IMG/VR virus record: IMGVR_UViG_3300044988_001028 | Span: 1 to 64,000 of that record | Source: a virus | Length of the DNA: 64,000 nt | Reading direction: 5' to 3' (one strand) | Shown here: piece by piece, positions 1-17,886 of the stretch | Position numbering within the stretch: position 1 is the first letter of the stretch | Layout of the letters: each line of letters starts with the position of its first letter | The notes under the pieces: model-generated | Databases searched by the model: none | What the model saw: the letters and a program-made list of their open reading frames with translations, nothing else | Told to the model about the DNA's origin: nothing | Position numbers and translations under genes: made by a program

Positions 1-266
1 TTCTCAAGTGGGATTATGCAGACCCAAAGGCTGTTCTGGTTGAAACTTTCGAAGTGGATGTTCTCGAATGGTTTTCTGAGTATTCCAGATTCTTTCGTAA
101 TGGTAATTTCTTGATTGAGGATTTCGCCAAAGACTTTGTGCAGGTTTTCTGGAACTAGGTTGAAGTCTACGATTTCTTCTCCGTAAGTGTTCTCCTTGAA
201 CTGGAGGTCTTTTACCACTTCATATAGATTTTGCGTGTTGTAGAAATTTTCTATCTGTATTATCAA
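1..266 (-). CDS. Unknown phage structural protein, 3' part missing at the window edge
   Basis: About 88 codons are open on the minus strand and run off the left edge, so only the N-terminus is seen. An in-frame stop lies just upstream, and the only plausible start is a TTG at 264-266. It overlaps the stop of the RCC1 gene before it and has an AGGA-like ribosome site. The peptide is acidic and contains the segments FYNTQNLYEVVKDLQF and FENIHFESFNQNSLW. I do not recognise the family. Translational coupling to the fibre genes suggests a virion or baseplate protein; this is inference from context. Confidence 0.6.
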   Translation of the reverse strand, partial: MIIQIENFYNTQNLYEVVKDLQFKENTYGEEIVDFNLVPENLHKVFGEILNQEITITKESGILRKPFENIHFESFNQNSLWVCIIPLE

Positions 267-1468
267 AAATCACCGTCCTTTATTGCTGCTGTATTTACTG
301 ATCCGCAAGAAACACTTTTCCAGTTTTGTCCATATAAAATAGTCTGCACAGGTGATGATCTGCTTGCCGATGAGTTGTCGCCAAGTTGACCAAAAAAATT
401 TCTTCCCCAAGTCCACAAAGTTCCATTGTTCTTTATTGCTGCGGTAAATTTTTCTCCACAAGAAACGGATTTCCAGTCAGTTCCGCCACAAATTGTTTGA
501 ACAGGTGATGATTTATCAACAGTTGTGTTGTCACCTAATTGACCATTTGTATTAGAACCCCAACACCATAATGTGCCATCAGTCTTTATTGCTGCTGTAT
601 TTTGATAGCCAGAAGCTACTTGTTTCCAGTTTGTACCATATGCAATCGTTTGAATTGGTGATGATCTATTTGTAGTTGTATTGTCGCCTAAGCCACCAGA
701 ATTGTTATACCCCCAAGTCCACAAAGTTCCATCTGTCTTGATCGCTGCTACATTGTAACTTCCACAAGCCACTTGTTTCCAATTTGTTCCTCTGGTTACC
801 GTTTGAACAGGTGAAGATTTATTTACACTTGTATTGTCCCCTAATTGACCATAAGAATTTCCGCCCCAAGTCCAAAGTGTTCCATCATTTTTTATTGCTG
901 CTGTTGTAGATCTATATCCAGCAGAAACTTGTTTCCAATTTGTGCCAAATGCAATCGTTTGAACTGGTGAAGATCTATTTGTACTTGTATTGTCACCAAG
1001 CTGTCCGCTTGTATTTCTGCCCCAATTCCACAAAGTTCCATCAGTCTTTGTCGCTGCACAATGGTACGATCCAGAAGACACACTTTTCCAGTTTGTTCCA
1101 CCTGCAACTGTTTGCACTGGAGATGATCTTTTTACAATTGTATTGTCGCCTAATTGTCCACTGCTATTATCTCCCCAACACCATAAGGCTCCGTCTGTTT
1201 TTATTGCAAGTGTAGAATACCCACAAGCAACACTTTTCCAATTTGCACCATAAGTAATTGTTTGGACTGGTGATGATCTTGAAGTCTGTGTGTTATCGCC
1301 TAATTGACCATAAGTGTTTCTTCCCCAAGTCATCAGCATGGGAGTATCCATTTGATTTACAATATTTGGGTATACGGAGATGAGGTAGTCCTTCTCGATC
1401 AAGGTCTTTCCAAGATCTAGTCCTTTCTCATCTATGAATCTAGTTGTGATGCTTCCTGTAACTGCCAT
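263..1468 (-). CDS. RCC1-like seven-bladed beta-propeller tail protein
   Basis: The 401-residue protein has a short N-terminal region (about 1-45) and then seven repeats of about 50 residues. Each repeat carries the pattern WGxNxxGQLGDNT...SSPVQT...NWKxV.CG...[10 protein letters not shown]. This is the RCC1/BLIP-II repeat type, which folds as a beta-propeller; seven copies match a closed seven-bladed ring. No signal peptide or enzyme motif is visible. It is the last complete gene of a minus-strand fibre cluster and follows the DUF4376-like gene with a 1-base gap. A receptor-binding or adhesin tip is the likely role, inferred from fold and context. Two more seven-repeat relatives lie upstream. 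Confidence 0.85.
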   Translation of the reverse strand: MAVTGSITTRFIDEKGLDLGKTLIEKDYLISVYPNIVNQMDTPMLMTWGRNTYGQLGDNTQTSRSSPVQTITYGANWKSVACGYSTLAIKTDGALWCWGDNSSGQLGDNTIVKRSSPVQTVAGGTNWKSVSSGSYHCAATKTDGTLWNWGRNTSGQLGDNTSTNRSSPVQTIAFGTNWKQVSAGYRSTTAAIKNDGTLWTWGGNSYGQLGDNTSVNKSSPVQTVTRGTNWKQVACGSYNVAAIKTDGTLWTWGYNNSGGLGDNTTTNRSSPIQTIAYGTNWKQVASGYQNTAAIKTDGTLWCWGSNTNGQLGDNTTVDKSSPVQTICGGTDWKSVSCGEKFTAAIKNNGTLWTWGRNFFGQLGDNSSASRSSPVQTILYGQNWKSVSCGSVNTAAIKDGDF

Positions 1469-1469
1469 A

Positions 1470-2135
1470 TTATCCTTCTGGTGTAGGTGTAGGCATGATG
1501 GGATCAGGCACTACTTCTTTCATTATTATAGTATCAACAGAAATATGATCTGCTGCGTTTTCTATTTCGTTTAATTTTGCGAATTCCCAATCGAAAGCAG
1601 CTTGAACAACCTTGTCTATTTCTGAGATGATTATTTCCAAGTCAGACTTCGTAATTTCCATCCAAGTTTCAGGGAATTTCCAATATGCCGTGAGTTCGCC
1701 TATAGACAATATTTTTGACGCATATACAGCACGACTTTCCCTGTCTGTGCTTACTGTTACTTCCTGTCCTTTAAGGGTTATCTTTATGTCTTTTATTTCC
1801 CTTGATCTTCTTTCTGAAGATAGTTGTTGTATCAAATTAGCTTTTGCTATTTGTAGTATAAGAGGTTTAACTTCATAGTTTGCTATTGCAAGGTCTTCTG
1901 TTATTTCCCAGTTAGGTCCAGTCAATTCCTCTATCTTTGGGTTGTATTCTGGTTTTATTTCCCTTACTTGGAATATCTTTGTTTCTTCGTTTATAGTCCA
2001 TGGAACATTTGCTTCGTCTGGGAAATGAACCTTGATGTCTAGCTCAAGCTCCTCTTGGAGAATTGAACTGATCATCCTTGGATTCCATTTCAATAAAGTC
2101 TGAATTATATTTCCGTTGCTTATTATTGCGTACAT
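1470..2135 (-). CDS. DUF4376-like tail fibre-associated protein
   Basis: The 221-residue protein resembles phage tail proteins with a DUF4376 domain. The C-terminal half has the typical helical run (KGQEVTVSTDRESRAVYAS, then LTAYWKFPETWMEITKSD and EIIISEIDKVVQAAFDWE). The first 90 residues (MYAIISNGNIIQTL..., VPWTINEETKIFQV) look like the N-terminal part of fibre-assembly or short fibre proteins that read a position-dependent expected value. It sits between two RCC1-propeller genes, 3 bases after one and 1 base before the other, so it is co-transcribed with them. Assembly or connection of the fibres is the probable role. The family call is from memory of the motif, not a search. Confidence 0.6.
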   Translation of the reverse strand: MYAIISNGNIIQTLLKWNPRMISSILQEELELDIKVHFPDEANVPWTINEETKIFQVREIKPEYNPKIEELTGPNWEITEDLAIANYEVKPLILQIAKANLIQQLSSERRSREIKDIKITLKGQEVTVSTDRESRAVYASKILSIGELTAYWKFPETWMEITKSDLEIIISEIDKVVQAAFDWEFAKLNEIENAADHISVDTIIMKEVVPDPIMPTPTPEG

Positions 2136-2138
2136 GTT

Positions 2139-3304
2139 TTATATATCTCCGTTCGTTACTGCTACTGTGTGATAATAACCACAAGCAACTTGTTTCCAAT
2201 TTGTTCCATATGCTGTTGTTTGTACTGGTGATGATCTTCTAGTTACTGAGCTTTGATTGCCTAATTGTCCATTATCATTATTACCCCATGACCAAAGTGT
2301 TCCATCTGTCTTTATTGCTGCTGTAACCCCATTACCACAAGAAACTTGTTTCCAATTTGTATCAAAAGTAATTGTTTGAACAGGTGAAGTTCTTTGTGTC
2401 GTTGTATTGTCACCAAGTTCACCATAAAAATTATATCCCCAAGTCCATAAAGTACCATCTGTTTTTATTGCTGCTGTGTGATAAACTCCACAAGAAACAC
2501 TTTTCCAATTTGTTCCATATGTTATTGTTTGAATTGGCGATGATCTATTTGTATTTGTATTATCTCCTAATGATCCAAATGTATTATATCCCCAACACCA
2601 AAGTGTTCCATCTGTCTTTATTGCTGCTGTATTAGAGCCTCCACAAGCAACTTGCTTCCAATTTTTTCCAAGTGCTATTGTTTGAACTGGCGAACTTCTT
2701 TTCGTTGCAGAATTGTCACCCAACTGACCAGATGAATTAAGTCCCCAACACCAAAGTGTTCCATCTGTCTTTATACATGCCGTATAAGCGTAACCACAAG
2801 ATACTTGTTTCCAATTTATTCCAAAAGCAATCGTTTGAACTGGCGAAGATTTTTTTACAATTGTATTGTCGCCTAAACCACCATTTGTATTAGAACCCCA
2901 ACACCACAAAGTTCCATCTGTCTTTATTGCTGTTGTAATCACACTACCACAAGAAACGGACTTCCAATTTGTTCCAAATGCTATTGTTTGAATTGGTGAA
3001 CTTTTTCGTACAACAGTATTATCTCCAAGTTGACCATTTGTAACATTATCTCCCCAAACCCATAAAGTGCCATCTGTCTTTATTGCAGCGGAATTGTTAG
3101 AACATCCACTAACTTGTTTCCAGTTTATACCACCAGCCACTGTTTGTACTGGATTTGACTTGCTTACAATTGTGTTATCTCCTAAATTACCATAAGAATT
3201 TCTTCCCCAAGTAAACAGTGTGTTTCCCACGAATTGGTCGAGAAGAAAAGCGTCAGAAACGAAAGCGGTTTTGAGGTCGCCATCAGGACCAGAAATGAAA
3301 GGCA

Positions 3305-3305
<1 letters not shown>
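2139..3305 (-). CDS. RCC1-like seven-bladed beta-propeller tail protein
   Basis: The 388-residue protein has a 30-residue N-terminus (MPFISGPDGDLKTAFVSDAF) followed by seven RCC1-like repeats of about 50 residues with the signature Gx[30 protein letters not shown]. The last blade has a variant GNQSSVTRR turn. The start codon overlaps the stop of the large collagen/S74 protein (TAATG). A strong AAAGGAGG ribosome site lies inside the end of that gene, so translation is coupled. The N-terminus differs from the other propeller proteins, which suggests blades were swapped onto different attachment domains. The probable role is receptor recognition at the fibre tip. Confidence 0.85.
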
Positions 3306-6721
<3,416 letters not shown>

Positions 6722-6736
6722 TTATTTGCAATGATT

Positions 6737-7294
6737 TTAAGGTTTTATGGCAAATCCGAACATAAAAAGAGTTCTTGGTGTGTTTCCATGGCAAACATCC
6801 ACACTATGATAAAGTTCAGTTACCAAGTAACACATCATGTCGCCTTCATTTAAGTCATAGGTTTTATCTTCGACATGAATAGATCCACCACTTTCAGCTT
6901 TACTAGACAGAATATTACATCTCAATCCAACTAGTCCTTCACCAACACTTGGATCTTTGTGTCTGTAAACATCTCCATCGTTGTAAGTCACGCTAACCAC
7001 AACACCGTCTTTTCCATGTCCTTCTATGACTGGAGAAATTCCTACCAATGGAACCACTTGACGGATTCGATCTTGCAAGGTTTTAACTAGTTCTGGATAG
7101 TTTATATTTTGACTCATTCTGTTTGTGAGCCTTTTTTTTGTTGTGCTGAATTCTTTCTTATCCCAATCTCCAGTAATACCATCTACGAATTGACCTTCAG
7201 CAACAGCTTTTGCAGTCCAATCTTTTAGTATTTGAATTTCTTCAGAATTGATAAAGTTTCTTATAATCATTACATTTTCATCTTTTTCTATCAT
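6737..7294 (-). CDS. 2-oxoglutarate/Fe(II) oxygenase, prolyl-hydroxylase-like
   Basis: With the ATG at 7292-7294 (AGGCAG ribosome site, 2 bases after the previous stop) the product is 185 residues. It has the double-stranded beta-helix features of 2OG oxygenases. These are an HxD pair in YRHKDPS, a distal His in ELYHSVDV and an Arg for 2OG in TPRTLFMFGF. Such enzymes hydroxylate proline, lysine or other side chains using Fe(II), O2 and 2-oxoglutarate. It lies next to the collagen-like fibre gene and a sulfotransferase, so a virion protein or glycan could be the substrate. The collagen repeats contain almost no proline, so classical collagen prolyl hydroxylation is not clearly supported. Confidence 0.8.
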   Translation of the reverse strand: MIEKDENVMIIRNFINSEEIQILKDWTAKAVAEGQFVDGITGDWDKKEFSTTKKRLTNRMSQNINYPELVKTLQDRIRQVVPLVGISPVIEGHGKDGVVVSVTYNDGDVYRHKDPSVGEGLVGLRCNILSSKAESGGSIHVEDKTYDLNEGDMMCYLVTELYHSVDVCHGNTPRTLFMFGFAIKP

Positions 7295-7296
7295 TT

Positions 7297-7794
7297 TTAC
7301 TGCCTTTTGTTTAAGTGTGGATAATCTATATATGGCGTTTTCTTTTTTAAGAAATCGCATAGTTTATCGAATTTTTCATCTTCTTTTAAATCTAGAATCA
7401 AAAGATCATCTTGTCTGTTTTTGAAATACTCTGAAACTTTCGAATGATGTCTGTGATACCCTTCAATGAATTTATCTTTATCAAAAATGAAAGACTTCCA
7501 TAACATGAATCGAGTTTCTAATTGCCAAACAGGATCTGTGCTGGATCTATGAAGAGAAGCAGCACTTTCTATCCAAGAATCTATATCTCTGGTTGTTAGT
7601 ATGAATTTAGATTCTGGATACAATAAATCTAAAAATTCGAACCTTGCAGCAACCGCTGTATCTGTGCTTGCATCAAAACTGTCTATTTCTTTATAAGACA
7701 TTGGGCAATGAATAGCTGAATAACCAAGAACTTTCAATGCTTCAGTTAAAGAAGTAGTTCCAGTTCTGGTTAGTCCTATGCCAAATACTTTCAT
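7297..7794 (-). CDS. Sulfotransferase-family protein
   Basis: The 165-residue product begins MKVFGIGLTRTGTTSL, the 5'-phosphosulfate-binding loop of PAPS-dependent sulfotransferases. It also has the 3'-phosphate motif region FILTTRDIDSWIESAASLH. At 165 residues it is shorter than typical members (about 200-300), but both cofactor motifs are present, so it is probably a minimal enzyme. Its start overlaps the stop of the preceding sulfotransferase-like gene by 4 bases (7791-7794). It belongs to a four-gene run with two relatives and an oxygenase. Sulfation of a host or virion glycan or of a tyrosine is possible; the substrate cannot be read from the sequence. Confidence 0.8.
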   Translation of the reverse strand: MKVFGIGLTRTGTTSLTEALKVLGYSAIHCPMSYKEIDSFDASTDTAVAARFEFLDLLYPESKFILTTRDIDSWIESAASLHRSSTDPVWQLETRFMLWKSFIFDKDKFIEGYHRHHSKVSEYFKNRQDDLLILDLKEDEKFDKLCDFLKKKTPYIDYPHLNKRQ

Positions 7795-8318
7795 AGCTTG
7801 CTGAAAGCCTCACAATCATATGAATATGCTTGCTTGATGAGATCTATCTGCTCTTGGCTTAAAGTTGGCATATCTCCATCTTCAGGTAAAGTAACAGTCA
7901 CATCTAATCCAAGATATGTGCAGCAATCATTTAATCCCTTATCAGAATAAGGGAAATATTTAGCATTAACACAATCTAAAATTCCCATCTTTTTCAATGA
8001 CATGAAATGTATGTTGTCAAGATTGTTCAAGCCTTCTTCAACAGAACAAGACAATCTCAAACATGAGTTTTTGAATCTTTCAACTGGATCTCTGACAATA
8101 ACGGCAAATCCTAAGTTTAAACAGTCTGTTATGCTCAAGTCTTTGACCTCTGGAACATTTATGATGGGTTTCCATTCTGTTTCAGTATTCACAAAATCAG
8201 AATTGGCTTCTGGATAATTTTTTTTAATCAATTCTTTGAATATTACTTGTGATCCGCTTCTTGTAGCAAGAGCTAGACCTATGTTGTCCTTATGCCACAT
8301 AAAACCTTTATTTGCCAT
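7791..8318 (-). CDS. Sulfotransferase-like P-loop protein
   Basis: The 175-residue protein is a paralogue of the gene at 8308-8841. Both have a Ser-rich loop in place of the first cofactor motif (LALATRSGSQVIFKELI here) and a second motif VIVRDPVERFKNSC that matches the RxPxxRxxS 3'-phosphate-binding pattern of sulfotransferases. It overlaps its neighbours by 11 and 4 bases, indicating coupled translation. The substrate is unknown. The short size and the TRSGS loop are unusual, so a diverged activity or loss of activity is possible. Confidence 0.65.
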   Translation of the reverse strand: MANKGFMWHKDNIGLALATRSGSQVIFKELIKKNYPEANSDFVNTETEWKPIINVPEVKDLSITDCLNLGFAVIVRDPVERFKNSCLRLSCSVEEGLNNLDNIHFMSLKKMGILDCVNAKYFPYSDKGLNDCCTYLGLDVTVTLPEDGDMPTLSQEQIDLIKQAYSYDCEAFSKL

Positions 8319-8841
8319 GATAGTTTTCCTTTATTTTTAAGTACAATTCATTATCGTTATGATATTTTTCAATGATCAATTTAATCTGATTATCGTTTAA
8401 AGATGGTTTTTTCTCATCTTTTTCTTCGTTGAGTTTAGGAACTGGAGTTTGAAGTCCGAGCCAATTCGCACATTCGTCAATTTGTTCTGGAAAAAGGAAA
8501 TATTTTATTCTATCGTTTAAAAGACCCATGCTTTCCATAGTCCAAAAATGAACTTCATCTTCGACCAATCCTTCTTCTACTGTTTTGTTTCGTCTTGCAC
8601 ATGCACTTCTGAATCTTTCGATTGGGTTTCTTACCATGCAGCATACTTCACATTCTGGAAGACCTAGTGTTAAATCATGCCCTTGCAAGTTCATGATTGG
8701 ATGCCAAAGTTGTTCATTTAAAACTTCTGGTTTAAATTTAACATGGTCTTTAGGCAACATTAAATTCATCAAGGCATGACTTCCACTTCGTGTCACTAAA
8801 GCTAAAGCCTTATTGTTTATCAAAGAGCAAATGCCTCTCAT
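8308..8841 (-). CDS. Sulfotransferase-like P-loop protein (paralogue)
   Basis: The 177-residue protein shows LALVTRSGSHALMNLM as a probable phosphosulfate loop and CCMVRNPIERFRSACARR as the RxPxxRxxS motif. The order of motifs and length match the gene at 7791-8318, so the two arose by duplication. The start overlaps the end of the discoidin-like gene by 4 bases. Placed directly after a carbohydrate-binding-type tail protein, it may act on a glycan recognised or carried by the fibre; this is inference. Confidence 0.65.
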   Translation of the reverse strand: MRGICSLINNKALALVTRSGSHALMNLMLPKDHVKFKPEVLNEQLWHPIMNLQGHDLTLGLPECEVCCMVRNPIERFRSACARRNKTVEEGLVEDEVHFWTMESMGLLNDRIKYFLFPEQIDECANWLGLQTPVPKLNEEKDEKKPSLNDNQIKLIIEKYHNDNELYLKIKENYHGK

Positions 8842-10103
8842 GTTATAATCCCCATAAATTGAAGACCATAAACTTGTATTGTGTAGCCAGTACCACTTTT
8901 ATTGCTAAATGTCGCACCGTTTTTTAGTTCCATTTTGTAATATCTATAAGATGCGGGAGAGGATATAGCATAGTTCACCAAGCTATTGTTGTTCGATATT
9001 CCAGTCCTATTATCTATTGATGTCCAAGTCGAATTGTTACTGCTTCCGTACAGAGTCCACGCACCAGAATTAACATTACTATTAATCATATTGTAAGAAC
9101 TTATTGTTACTGCCACTCCAAAATCAAGATAACCAGTATCCGCTATTACTCCTGTTCCTGCCGTAAATGGACCCCAACTACTTTCAAAAAACTGACCCTC
9201 AAAGTAATCTTTAAATGGAGATACAGTACTAGTTCCGTTGGTAGGTACAATCCTATTCAGATATGGTTCGTTAGTTTTCCTTGATCTAATACTAAAATCT
9301 GAAAAAGCCTTCGGAAAGCTAGTCTTAAATGCTGTGCCAGCGGTTTCTGTCAATATAGTACCAGAACTATTTAAATACTTAAGGCTTGGAAATAGAGTAT
9401 ATCCACCATGAAGCTCACAAGAAGTTTCTGGGCTTTCGTAGCCCCATAGCTGGATTTCACCTATTTGAAAACCATTTACTAGTTCTACAACTCCGCTTTT
9501 AGTGTTACGAGTAGACCTTCCACCTTTTGTGATTATCAGTCTGTAAATCTTGTATGCAGATGCACCAGTTACGGTATATTCCGAATAAGAGCAGTTTTTC
9601 GCAAGCCTGTCTGTAGCATAAGGAAATCTACTTTGCGAAGATCTTGTGTCAATTGTTGTCCAATTAATTTGATCGTTGGAACCAGATAGAGTCCAGTCTT
9701 GTGGTGTCTCGTCAGCCATATTAGTGCTAACTGTGCCATAATAAGAATTTGTGATTCCATATACATTTTCACCAAAAGAATTGTACATTCTATATTTCGT
9801 AATCACTACTGGAAGACCAAAGTTGAAATATGCTTTTTTGGTTGCAGTTGCTACTTCGGTGACATTTTTATAATGTGAATCCCAAGGATTTTGATATGGC
9901 AAGACACCAGTAAAAAGATCGTTTACATAACTATTACTCTTTGCAGTTCCATCAATTATACTGTAAGCACTAGCACTAATAATATCTACATTCCATATGG
10001 TATTATCGCTAGTAGTGAATTCATAGTATGGTCGGTATTGCGAACTCACTTGCGTGTTGTCGTATGTTGTTCCACCTCCTACTAAAGCTCTTTCAGTCGG
10101 CAT
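8838..10103 (-). CDS. Discoidin (F5/8 type C)-like tail protein
   Basis: The 421-residue protein contains two beta-sandwich segments typical of F5/8 type C (discoidin) domains. The first has VITKYRMYNSFGEN, TPQDWTLSGSNDQINWTTIDTRSSQ and YKIYRLIITKGG...IGEIQLWGY; the second has WTLYGSSNNSTWTSIDNRTG and YRYYKMELKNG. Discoidin domains commonly bind galactose-type sugars or lipids. The short N-terminus MPTERALVGGGTTYD recurs inside the neighbouring gene (PRALVGGGVTYD), so it is a shared joining element. The role is probably recognition of a surface carbohydrate by the tail. The gene lies in a polycistronic minus-strand cluster. Confidence 0.75.
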   Translation of the reverse strand: MPTERALVGGGTTYDNTQVSSQYRPYYEFTTSDNTIWNVDIISASAYSIIDGTAKSNSYVNDLFTGVLPYQNPWDSHYKNVTEVATATKKAYFNFGLPVVITKYRMYNSFGENVYGITNSYYGTVSTNMADETPQDWTLSGSNDQINWTTIDTRSSQSRFPYATDRLAKNCSYSEYTVTGASAYKIYRLIITKGGRSTRNTKSGVVELVNGFQIGEIQLWGYESPETSCELHGGYTLFPSLKYLNSSGTILTETAGTAFKTSFPKAFSDFSIRSRKTNEPYLNRIVPTNGTSTVSPFKDYFEGQFFESSWGPFTAGTGVIADTGYLDFGVAVTISSYNMINSNVNSGAWTLYGSSNNSTWTSIDNRTGISNNNSLVNYAISSPASYRYYKMELKNGATFSNKSGTGYTIQVYGLQFMGIIT

Positions 10104-10112
10104 AATTCACCT

Positions 10113-11443
10113 TTATGTTAAATATCCTTGTAGCTGTATATCTCTTATTAGACCATAGAAGCCACCTCCAGACTTCTGGCTCGCAGTAGCCGAACTACCA
10201 AATATTGATATTCTGTAGTAAGAATATAAAGCTGGAGAAGCAATCGTAAAAGTAGCAGCAGAACCAACTGTTGCGAGTGTTCTTGTGTCTAATAATGTCC
10301 ATGTTCCAAAAGTGTTCGCACCATAAACTCTAAATGAATAAGTAGGAATAGCACCAAACACATTACTACTCCAAAGTTTATATGAAGTCAATGTGATAGG
10401 GTAATCAAATCCCAGATATCCCTCTTTCGTAGATCCAGCAGCAACAAAGAAAGCATTTGCGTTGTTTTTTGCAGTAGTCCATGCAGCTATACTATCAGTA
10501 AGGTTTAGAACAGTTCTCATGTTGAATGCGGAACTGAATGGATCAGTATTCGTAACCACACCAGAACTTGTTAGATATTTCACAGTAGGGAGTAAGGTAT
10601 TATATCCATGCAAAGCACATGGTGTTGTTGGGCTTTCATATCCCCACAATTGTACTTCTCCGAGTTGAGTGTCATAACTACAATTACCACTCTTGCCACA
10701 ATTCCAACCTGTTCTACCTCTTGCCGAGAGAACAAGTCTGTAAGATTTATAAGCTGCGGGTGATGATATCTCGAATTCCGAATAGCTGCTTGTTGCTGGA
10801 TCATTTGTGCTGGCATAAGGCAACATCGCTTGGCTAGTTCTTGTATCGACTGTTGTCCAACTTATTTCATCGTTGCTGCCTTGCAATGACCATGCTTGCG
10901 GAGTTTGATTGCCTAAATCAGAATAATTTTGATAAACTCCAATATTAGCCATGAACCCATTCCACATTCTATATTTCGTTATGACTGTTGGAATTCTAAA
11001 ATCAAAAATGAATGTCGGTAATGCTTTGCTCGAAACGGTATAGCTATAAGAACTATTCAAGGTGTTCTGTAGTGGGAGATAACCGTTTAAAATACAATTG
11101 TTAAGGTTGTTGTTTACAGATGTAAAATATTGTCTGTAATCAGCATTTATGAATGTTGGATCATAAGTCACACCACCGCCAACTAAAGCTCTTGGTGTCG
11201 AATTAACACTTAATATCATCGTGTTTGGTGCTGCTGTCGTTGTGGTAGTTGTAGTCGTGGTTGTAGGTGCTGCTGTCGTAGTAGTTGTAGTCGTGGTTGT
11301 AGGTGCTGCTGTAGTTGTAGTTGTAGTTGTAGTCGTAGTTGTAGGTGCTGCTGTCGTAGTAGTTGTAGTCGTGGTAGTACCAGAGCTAGTAAAGGCTTTA
11401 AGCTGACCTTTCAAAATCATGCTTCCTAGTATTTTCAATCCCA

Positions 11444-11444
<1 letters not shown>
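10113..11444 (-). CDS. Discoidin-like tail protein with Thr-rich mucin-like linker
   Basis: The chosen start is the ATG at 11442-11444, which overlaps the upstream stop (TAATG) and gives 443 residues. After about 20 residues (MGLKILGSMILKGQLKAF) comes a low-complexity linker of four poly-Thr tracts separated by AAP, about residues 25-80. Two discoidin-like beta-sandwich domains follow (TPQAWSLQGSNDEISWTTVD; YSFRVYGANTFGTWTLLDTR; YYRISIFGSS). Thr-rich linkers of this type are frequent O-glycosylation targets in other proteins. The gene directly follows a collagen-like fibre gene and shares the ALVGGGxTYD element with the next gene. It is a receptor-binding candidate. Confidence 0.75.
11224..11385. 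repeat. Trinucleotide repeat tract encoding poly-Thr/AAP linker
   Basis: The plus strand shows long runs of GTN/GGT triplets (GTTGTAGTCGTGGTTGTAGGTGCTGCT and variants) that read as poly-Thr with AAP interruptions on the minus strand. Four blocks are visible. Such tracts are prone to slippage, so linker length may vary between isolates. Confidence 0.8.
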
Positions 11445-12601
<1,157 letters not shown>

Positions 12602-12603
12602 TC

Positions 12604-12642
12604 AAAAAAAAATCTTTTGCCTTTTACAGCAAAAGATTTTTT
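12604..12642 (-). terminator. Rho-independent terminator of the collagen-like gene upstream
   Basis: Read on the minus strand, AAATCTTTTGC pairs with GCAAAAGATTT around an 8-base loop and is followed by a run of T. It lies 27 bases past the stop of the gene at 12669-14942. The plus strand also ends in T after the stem, so it may work both ways. Confidence 0.8.
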
Positions 12643-12668
12643 GGTTGCTTGATTAGAGCAAATTGAAA

Positions 12669-14972
<2,304 letters not shown>

Positions 14973-15015
14973 TTATCTCTATGTATTGGCTGTAAGCAAA
15001 ACAATAAATTTGTTA

Positions 15016-15043
15016 TCGGTGAAAATATGTAGTTCGGTGAAAA
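15016..15043. promoter_or_regulatory. Two direct TCGGTGAAAA repeats between fibre genes
   Basis: TCGGTGAAAA occurs at 15016-15025 and again at 15034-15043, 18 bases apart, in the gap between two minus-strand fibre genes. Near-two-turn spacing is what a dimeric DNA-binding protein would use, but no binding protein is known. It may be chance. Confidence 0.3.
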
Positions 15044-15045
15044 AT

Positions 15046-17263
<2,218 letters not shown>

Positions 17264-17267
17264 TAAT

Positions 17268-17792
17268 TTATATACCTATAATACAAAGTTTTTGGTTAAT
17301 TGAACTCGCTATTGCATACAATCTATTAGTATTATCAATAGAAATCGAAATGCTTTCTCCAGCGCTTAATTCAAATCCATTAGAGTTTGTTACACCAAAA
17401 ATTCCTAAATATACAACTCCATTATTAGAGTCCATAGATTTTATTGTTACTGATAATGATATTGCGTTATCTGAAAGTTGCGTTTCCGATGTTCCAATAA
17501 TTTCTTGAAATACAATTACATTGCTTCTTCCAACTGTTTGATCTGAAGCGACTACAACTGGTATACTGTTTGCACTTGTCGATTGCCCTTTCCTAGCTTC
17601 TCTAACAACTAAACCAATGTCTCCATCATTTGGCAAAGTTCCTGTTGTGGTGACAACATCATCGGCACCTTCTCCAGTCACAACAACACGAGGTCTTTTT
17701 CTAACAAGCGGAGCAGCATCATAAGATACTGCTGTTTCATCCATGACATCCCCGCCTATGCCGGGATTTAAAATTGTATAATCATCACTCAT
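17268..17792 (-). CDS. Small virion structural protein (tail or head decoration)
   Basis: The 174-residue protein contains SIPVVVASDQTVGRSN, a motif seen in many phage tail and baseplate proteins. A beta-rich C-terminal half follows (VTIKSMDSNNGVVYLGIFGV...LSAGESISISIDNTNRLYAI). It is the first gene of the minus-strand structural block and has a strong AAGGAGG ribosome site. A CATAAATA element at 17811-17818, close to the T4 late consensus, lies just upstream on the minus strand. The function is inferred from motif and position only. Confidence 0.6.
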   Translation of the reverse strand: MSDDYTILNPGIGGDVMDETAVSYDAAPLVRKRPRVVVTGEGADDVVTTTGTLPNDGDIGLVVREARKGQSTSANSIPVVVASDQTVGRSNVIVFQEIIGTSETQLSDNAISLSVTIKSMDSNNGVVYLGIFGVTNSNGFELSAGESISISIDNTNRLYAIASSINQKLCIIGI

Positions 17793-17810
17793 ATTTTCTT
17801 CCTCCTTGGA

Positions 17811-17818
17811 TATTTATG
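17811..17818 (-). promoter_or_regulatory. Candidate late promoter element (CATAAATA)
   Basis: On the minus strand CATAAATA differs by one base from the T4 late promoter core TATAAATA. It lies 18 bases before the ATG of the first structural gene of the block. The close spacing would leave a very short leader, so the call is tentative. Confidence 0.4.
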
Positions 17819-17886
17819 AAGCTTTTTTTAAAAACGATATTGAATAAATTGACTAAATATAAGAAAATATCTTTTTGGAGACAAAT

